Source of the DNA: Larix sibirica
Taxonomy: Eukaryota; Streptophyta; Pinopsida; Pinales; Pinaceae
NCBI GenBank assembly: GCA_004151065.3
Contig: NWUY0300030918.1
Coordinates: 1 to 13,185 of the forward strand
DNA: 13,185 nucleotides
Reading direction: 5' to 3'
A program made the position numbers and the translations under genes. This document shows positions 8,545 to 13,185 of the stretch, piece by piece. Every line of letters begins with the position of its first letter. Position 1 is the stretch's first letter. Below the pieces are notes generated by a model. The model did no database searches, was not told where the DNA came from, and was given only the letters and a program-made list of their open reading frames with translations.

Positions 8545-8883
8545 ATTTATCGGGGAGCATCGACTGGATATTTTAACTTTTGATTTCAGTTTTATATGGC
8601 ACCTCTCATATGCTCGGTTATTCTATTGACTCTAGGATAACATGTCTAGTTTTTAATATCGTAGGGCTGACTAATAGTTGATATGGACTGTTAAGCTTTC
8701 TGATGTCTCTACCCAATGGGTATGAAACAATTTTTGTTTACAAGCTATAGTGTTGTATATTGTAGGAGACACTTGATCTATTTTGGACAAAATTTCCTGA
8801 ATCCGCTGAGATGTAATTGATCACTGCTTGTGGTCGGCTTTTGTGCCTAATATAAAAGCTGATTTTTCTTGTGTGAAAAAAAA
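8545..8883 (+). other. LINE 3' UTR and poly(A) tail
   Basis: This non-coding stretch follows the ORF2 stop and ends in ten A bases (8876-8885, of which the last two may belong to the target-site duplication). An AATATAAAA-like stretch near 8849-8857, about 20 bases before the tail, could serve as a weak polyadenylation signal. The short uninterrupted tail is directly followed by the duplicated target site. Confidence 0.8.
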
Positions 8884-9000
8884 AACATGTCAAGAAATAC
8901 ATGACATTAGGTAGAATGCCCAATATATGTTGTTTTGAATTTGGTAATAAAATAAAACACATAATATCTTTTAAAATGTTAACCAAATAAAGTAAAAGAA
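8884..9000. repeat. Left ~2 kb repeat, part beyond the LINE, with right target-site duplication
   Basis: Bases 8884-8895 repeat 2273-2284. The stretch then aligns with 12777-12890 of the right copy, including a TGTTGTTTTGAAT block and an ATCTTTTAAAATG block. Homology fades at about 9000/12890. The 14-base word ATGTTGTTTTGAAT occurs both before (2207) and after (8927) the LINE, and at 12711 and 12819 in the right copy, so a 108-bp-spaced short direct repeat existed before the insertion. Confidence 0.87.
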
Positions 9001-9372
9001 TACACTAGTTCCAGATTTAGTATGTAATTGTTCACCACAATCGAAAAAAAATTACATTAAAATCTGATGCTAAATTTTACACAAATTCCATTTTTTTCCT
9101 ATGGTGTACAGGTGGTAGCCGAATGGGATGGGCCGAAATTCGGTATAAGTCAGAAAGTGTGGGGAATCTAGGATTGTGATGGAGAATTTCCCTGCCACGA
9201 AGGACTCATATTATATCTTAATTTAGATCCCGACCACTCACACAGAAGCGGAAAGAGCGTTCCATGATGCTGGGAGAAAGCCACGAATGGCTCATATAGA
9301 ATCACTTAAGTTCTGAGAATGGATCATGACCATTTGTGCAGAGTGTATTTGCGCTTGTATAAAAGTCCTGAT

Positions 9373-9610
9373 AAACCATTTATGGATTGACTGAAACCAT
9401 CTATCGTTATCCTCAAACCAGTTATCATTCATCAGAACCCATTTATTGTCGATCATAAACCTCTTATCATTAACCTCCAAAACCATTTGTTGTTATCCCG
9501 AAATCGCTCATCGTTGTACCTCGAAACCTCTTATCACCGTCTATTGGTTACTGTTCATTGTTAGCCCATATATCATTACCATTCACCTAAACCGTTTACT
9601 GTTGACTGGA
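9373..9610. repeat. Degenerate 21-23 bp minisatellite, ~11 units
   Basis: Units follow the loose consensus AAACC-(A/T)-(T/C)-TTATC-(G/A)-TT-(A/G). Starts can be placed at 9373, 9394, 9415, 9435, 9457, 9480, 9501, 9524, about 9545, about 9567 and 9589. The first units are exactly 21 bp apart, so the minus strand reads a heptapeptide-like pattern (N-D-x-W-F-x-x) over five units, but 22- and 23-bp steps then break the frame. I read it as a decayed minisatellite, not a gene. Confidence 0.78.
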
Positions 9611-10110
9611 AATTGCCAATGGTAGAGAGGAAAAGGAAGTGTTGTGAACGACTAGATCTAATCATTCATGTATGGCGGAAGTGTTATCCATAGAGCCAAT
9701 CCAATTCTGCCATGAATCTTGCATAAGCTAATTACTTCCTTCTTACTGTTTTCACTCGATCCTTAATTCTTGTGGGAGGTTGGTGGAAGAAGTCCCCTCT
9801 CATAATTATGGAAGTATGGGGATTGAAGGAGCTCTAAGACATTTGAAAGAGTCATTTTCTTCATGGTGAAAATTTATGTCAGGGAGGTTTGTTGCTTTTC
9901 CCTCTATCCTACCTTGGGTGTAAAAACTGCTATCTTACCTTTTCATGTATGCATGTTTGTGTGAAGATCACACATTCCTCTTTATGCTGATACATGCATA
10001 CCCCACAGAGACTCTCCTACTTCGCAAACATTGACCCGATCACACTTAGAACCTCACCCATACATTTTCCTCATAGTTGACATCCTCATTTTTTCCTACA
10101 TTGAACTCAT

Positions 10111-10204
10111 GCACACCATGGAAGCACCTGTCAATAAGAATCATCGAGGGACTTGGATTGGTGAAGGGGATACATGAGCCAAGATGGGTGTTGGGGGATA
10201 GGTT
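10111..10204. repeat. Diverged single copy related to the 163-bp repeat
   Basis: It shares with 10576-10670 and 10741-10840 the order GCACAC, GAAGCAC, ATCATCGAGGGAC and ATTGGTGAAG, then a GATGC/GATAC-TGAGCC block. It lies about 450 bp before the tandem pair, so the repeat is dispersed as well as tandem. Confidence 0.65.
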
Positions 10205-10554
10205 GTTTACCCTTGTGTTCTGACTTGATTACTCGTGTGTTCATATTTCCATCATAGACACCATCACTATCGCTTCAGACTTACGCAGACCCTAGACTAC
10301 ACAGACACTCACCTTCATGGACACAAAGACTTACCTTCGTGGGCATAGAGACTTTTTTCACTCAATCCATTACCTATATCAGTCACTAGACATTGCACTT
10401 TACCCTGAACCCAAACCTAAAACTTGAACTGTAGTTTGATAAGAGAAAGTAGATGGTTGTAGATGAGCCCTGAGGCTTGAGACCCTTCCCATTGAATTCT
10501 ACTACCATTACAAGCTTGAAAAGCCATGAATGAAGTCTACAGGTGGGTCAAATG

Positions 10555-10875
10555 CACCTAGTAGGAGTCCTTTATGCACACACTGTAAGCACTTGGGAAG
10601 ATGGATCATCGAGGGACCCAGATTGGTGAAGTGATGCTTGAGCTTGGAAGGTATTGTGGAGCAAAGGGTATGCTAGCTAAGTGAGATGGTAGGCTACATG
10701 CATATCTCCAACAATAAGCACCCAATGGGACTCTTTCTATGCACACAATAGAAGCACTTGGCAAGATGGATCGCTTGAGGGACTCAAATTGGTGAAGAGG
10801 ATGCCTGAGCCTGGAAGGTGTTATGTGGGGAAGGTATTGGAGTCAAGGGTATGTAGGCTGGGTGAGAGATTATTC
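10555..10875. repeat. 163-bp tandem repeat, two units
   Basis: Unit 1 starts at about 10555 and unit 2 at about 10718. Both begin GCACC(T/C)A, continue with GGA(G/C)TC and ATGCACACA, then ATTGGTGAAG and GAGC(T/C)TGGAAGGT, and end with a GTATG...GGTGAGA-like stretch. Unit 2 ends about 40 bases before the right 2 kb copy. Confidence 0.78.
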
Positions 10876-10915
10876 TAGAGCTTTGTATGAGAATTTGGCT
10901 AAGCCTAAAGAATAG

Positions 10916-12890
10916 AATGGGTTATGGGTTGAGAGATAGAATCTTGTAAGTATTTTCCTTGGCCTTGGTGGACTCATAGCTTGGCTTGGGGGTGGATTCT
11001 CACCAGAAATAATATATTCTAGACAGAGTAGCTATGGTTGGGTGGAAAATGGTGCTTACATCTAGCTAGTTGCTTGGATATTTATTCTAGATAAGTATTC
11101 TGTTATATCTTATCTATGCTTGATTTGTTTTTTGTTATTTAAATATGCAATGCTGCTATGATTATGCCGGCGATGATTTATGCTGGTAAATTCATATGTT
11201 ATGTGTGTGGATTGAGTTAAATTATGTTGTGTTTATATTATGCATCTGAAGACGTATTTATTTCCTATTATGGATCGTATGTGGCCTTCGAGCTTAATTT
11301 AGAACCTAAAATCGGTTCCTATCCTTTTGGTCGATGGACAGGGACATTACAAAATATGCAAAGAAAGCTTCTATGTGGTGATTCAAGGCCTTGTTTGTGT
11401 CCCTTCAACCTTACAAGGTACCTTTAGGATATGAGGTTTGAGTTTCCTCCCCAAACCATATTCAAGGAAAAGAGACTCTTACCTAAACCTCAAAACCTCC
11501 TAATGGTGCCCATACTCCAACTAAAAGGGACATGATACTCGCAAGGCATTAGGTGTGGTGGTCCGAGGAATTGTTATTGGAGTTGGATGACTAAAAGCTT
11601 ACTTAAGGTCCCGAGGCTTGATTTTCCTCCGTTGACCATGTCTACCACCTCACGAGCCATCCTTGGTGCCCAAACATTCTAATGGTGAATAGAGGGGTCA
11701 TGTATGGTGGTTAGAGGCCTCTAATGGCTATTGAGCCATATAAGCTATTTTTTAGGCATAATGCACAAGTTTCATCGCCTAATCTTGGTCCAAGCCTTCA
11801 TACCAATACATAGCTTCCCCAAAACCCTAATGGTGTTAGCATGCTTACTATGAGGCAAACGATACACTTGGGAGGTCGTATGTGTGGTTTTGAGGTGTTG
11901 TTATCTGCATAGGATGAACAAAATATTCTTCTAAGGAACCTTTGACCTATATCCTATGCTTAAATATTTTAATGGTGCACATGACCATATCATGCAAAAT
12001 AGTCATAATAGCACATGCATGTTTGTGCAATGTGCACACTTTAGAACATGCACACACTTTGGAACATGCATTCTTGTAGCACATGTGTAGTCCTTTAATT
12101 CAATTTTTTTCTACACAAGTTCGTCATCGATGAAACTAGACACACAGAGTGTAGATTCCAAATATATAATTAGGAAAACAAATAATATTGTTTACTATTT
12201 TTACTTAATTTTTGTCTTGATATGTATATAAACATTAAAATAGATACATTTAATTTTCGTGCAATAACTTTATCTCATTTGACCCATTTTTAAAATAAAT
12301 TATACTACTCTAATACAAGCTAAAAAAATATTGTTTGATTATGTTAAGACCATCATATCTTGGATATAATGTTAACACATGGTCTCATACGTTTAGAGAT
12401 ATAATGTCTTCCATAATTTTAAAAAAATATAAAACTAATTCTCTCTCTATAATTATACAAATTTTTTAACAAAATTTTATTATTAAGCACTCAACACCTA
12501 CACCAAAAATGAATAAATGCATTATATTTTTAATAAAAAATAACTTACAGATGTTATAAAATTCCAATTCAATATATACAAAAAGTCCAAAAAACTTCTT
12601 AATATGAAAATTAATTAAATTTCCTACATTTATTTTCTTACACCACATTCAAATTCATCATTTAAATACTTTGAATTGTAACTTGGTATTAAATTTTGAT
12701 AGCATTATATATGTTGTTTTGAATGTGGCAATGTCCAATAACATACACAAATACTTAAGCTATTTGGATGAATGATAACAGGTCAAGAAAGACATGACAT
12801 TAAGTAGAATGTCCAAGATATGTTGTTTTGAATGAGGTAATGTAAGAAACACAATATCTTTTAAAATGGTAATCAAACAAAGTAAATAAA
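10916..12890. repeat. Right copy of the ~2 kb direct repeat, without the LINE
   Basis: It aligns in the same orientation with 61-2284 plus 8884-9000. It keeps the empty LINE site at 12777-12788, a two-unit version of the 20-bp repeat and a single unit of the 33-bp repeat. It lacks the tandem duplication seen at the left end, since the sequence before 10916 is unrelated to 1-56. No gene is visible; the 67-codon open frame at 11224-11427 falls in sequence that is also present, and not conserved as a frame, in the left copy. Confidence 0.88.
11320..12005. repeat. Degenerate ~180-bp tandem array, four units (right)
   Basis: Counterpart of the array at 481-1195. The GTGGTG-like landmark starts at 11375, 11555, 11704 and 11884, and the CTAATGG landmark at 11500, 11679, 11827 and about 11968. 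The third step is shortened by the deletion of about 30-40 bp near 11685. The 180-bp spacing is retained elsewhere. Confidence 0.78.
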
Positions 12891-13185
12891 TCTAATGGTT
12901 TTTGAATTTTTATTTTATCTCAAAACTCTTATTTAACAACTTAGATCTACATATTTATTCAAATCAATTTTTTTAGTTTAATTAATTGAAATATATACAT
13001 CTTTGGTTTTGAAATTTAAATTAAGATAAATATTGTAAAATTTTTGTACTTAATATTTTATTAAAAATGCAACATTAATATTTTTATTATTACAAAATTA
13101 CATAAATTATAGAAAGTGCTTCTTGGACAATCATACTTAACTATAGAAAATGTCTCTACCAAAAATAAAACAATAAATAATTACA
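12891..13185. other. AT-rich unassigned sequence
   Basis: This stretch lies past the end of homology with the left copy and is strongly AT-rich. I see no open frame, RNA gene or clear repeat in it. Confidence 0.7.

Larger units (their letters stand above)
2285..8883 (+). mobile_element. Near full-length plant L1-type LINE (non-LTR retrotransposon), inactive
   Basis: The insertion is defined by a 12-bp target-site duplication on both sides, a terminal A-run and an LINE-free homologue of the site at 12777-12788. Order: T-rich 5' leader, ORF1 (2837-4429), ORF2 (4426-8544), 3' UTR, poly(A). ORF2 carries APE endonuclease, reverse transcriptase, zf-RVT and RNase H domains, the layout of plant L1-clade elements with a C-terminal RNase H. 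Such elements copy themselves by nicking the target and priming reverse transcription on it. This copy cannot do so alone, because ORF2 has six in-frame stops and two frameshifts. It inserted into the left copy after the 2 kb duplication arose, or at least only into that copy. The 5' boundary rests on the duplication alone; the first ~95 bp differ in composition from the rest. Confidence 0.93.
9001..10915. other. Spacer between the two 2 kb copies; no gene seen
   Basis: No open frame longer than about 65 codons is convincing here, and I recognise no protein or RNA family. It holds a 21-23 bp minisatellite (9373-9610), a 163-bp two-unit repeat (10555-10875) with a diverged relative at 10111-10204, and a looser 22-25 bp repetition of AGAC/ACCTTC(A/G)TGG segments near 10255-10352. 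If the 2 kb copies were LTRs, this would be the internal region of a non-coding element, but it begins with no tRNA-like primer site that I can recognise. Confidence 0.6.

Noticed and set aside
9001-9120. Primer-binding site expected after a left LTR
   Set aside because: No stretch resembling the complement of the initiator Met tRNA 3' end (TGGTATCAGAGC type) was found near the end of homology.
9292-9486. Minus-strand 64-codon open frame with repeated W-F heptads
   Set aside because: It is produced by the 21-bp minisatellite, and the frame breaks when units become 22-23 bp.
9373-9610. Possible CRISPR-like array
   Set aside because: Units are contiguous and degenerate with no unique spacers, and the context is a eukaryotic repeat.
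11224-11427. 67-codon plus-strand open frame in the right copy
   Set aside because: The aligned left copy does not keep the frame, and no protein family is recognisable.

Overview
The window looks like intergenic, repeat-filled DNA from a large plant nuclear genome. The main evidence is a degenerate non-LTR retrotransposon of the plant L1 type: an ORF1 with a DUF4283-like domain and a CCHC-type zinc knuckle, and an ORF2 carrying an APE-type endonuclease, a reverse transcriptase, a zf-RVT zinc-binding domain and an RNase H domain. A seed plant is well supported. A gymnosperm is possible, but that is only an impression. I see no host protein gene, tRNA, rRNA or CRISPR array.

Layout. Positions 1-56 are the truncated end of a recent tandem duplication. 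Positions 57-2284, resumed at 8884-9000 after the LINE, form the left copy of a roughly 2 kb direct repeat. The LINE fills 2285-8883 and is bounded by a 12-bp target-site duplication. Positions 9001-10915 are a spacer with no recognisable gene but several degenerate tandem repeats. Positions 10916-12890 are the right copy of the 2 kb repeat, which lacks the LINE and so preserves the empty insertion site. Positions 12891-13185 are AT-rich and unassigned.

The LINE is essentially full length: about 0.55 kb of T-rich 5' leader, ORF1 (530 codons, open throughout), ORF2 (about 1,372 codons, dead) and a 0.34 kb 3' UTR with a poly(A) tail. ORF1 and ORF2 overlap by ATGA, the arrangement expected for coupled termination and reinitiation. 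ORF2 has six in-frame stops and one pair of compensating frameshifts. Most lesions fit C-to-T or G-to-A changes at CG or CHG sites, as expected for a methylated, silenced plant element. ORF1 has lost the last cysteine of its zinc knuckle.

The most notable structure outside the LINE is a hidden array of about four degenerate 180-bp units inside the 2 kb repeat, present in both copies. The spacer adds a 21-23 bp minisatellite and a 163-bp two-unit repeat. I found no convincing new gene system. The value of the window lies in the repeat architecture, the exact insertion history of the LINE and its decay pattern.
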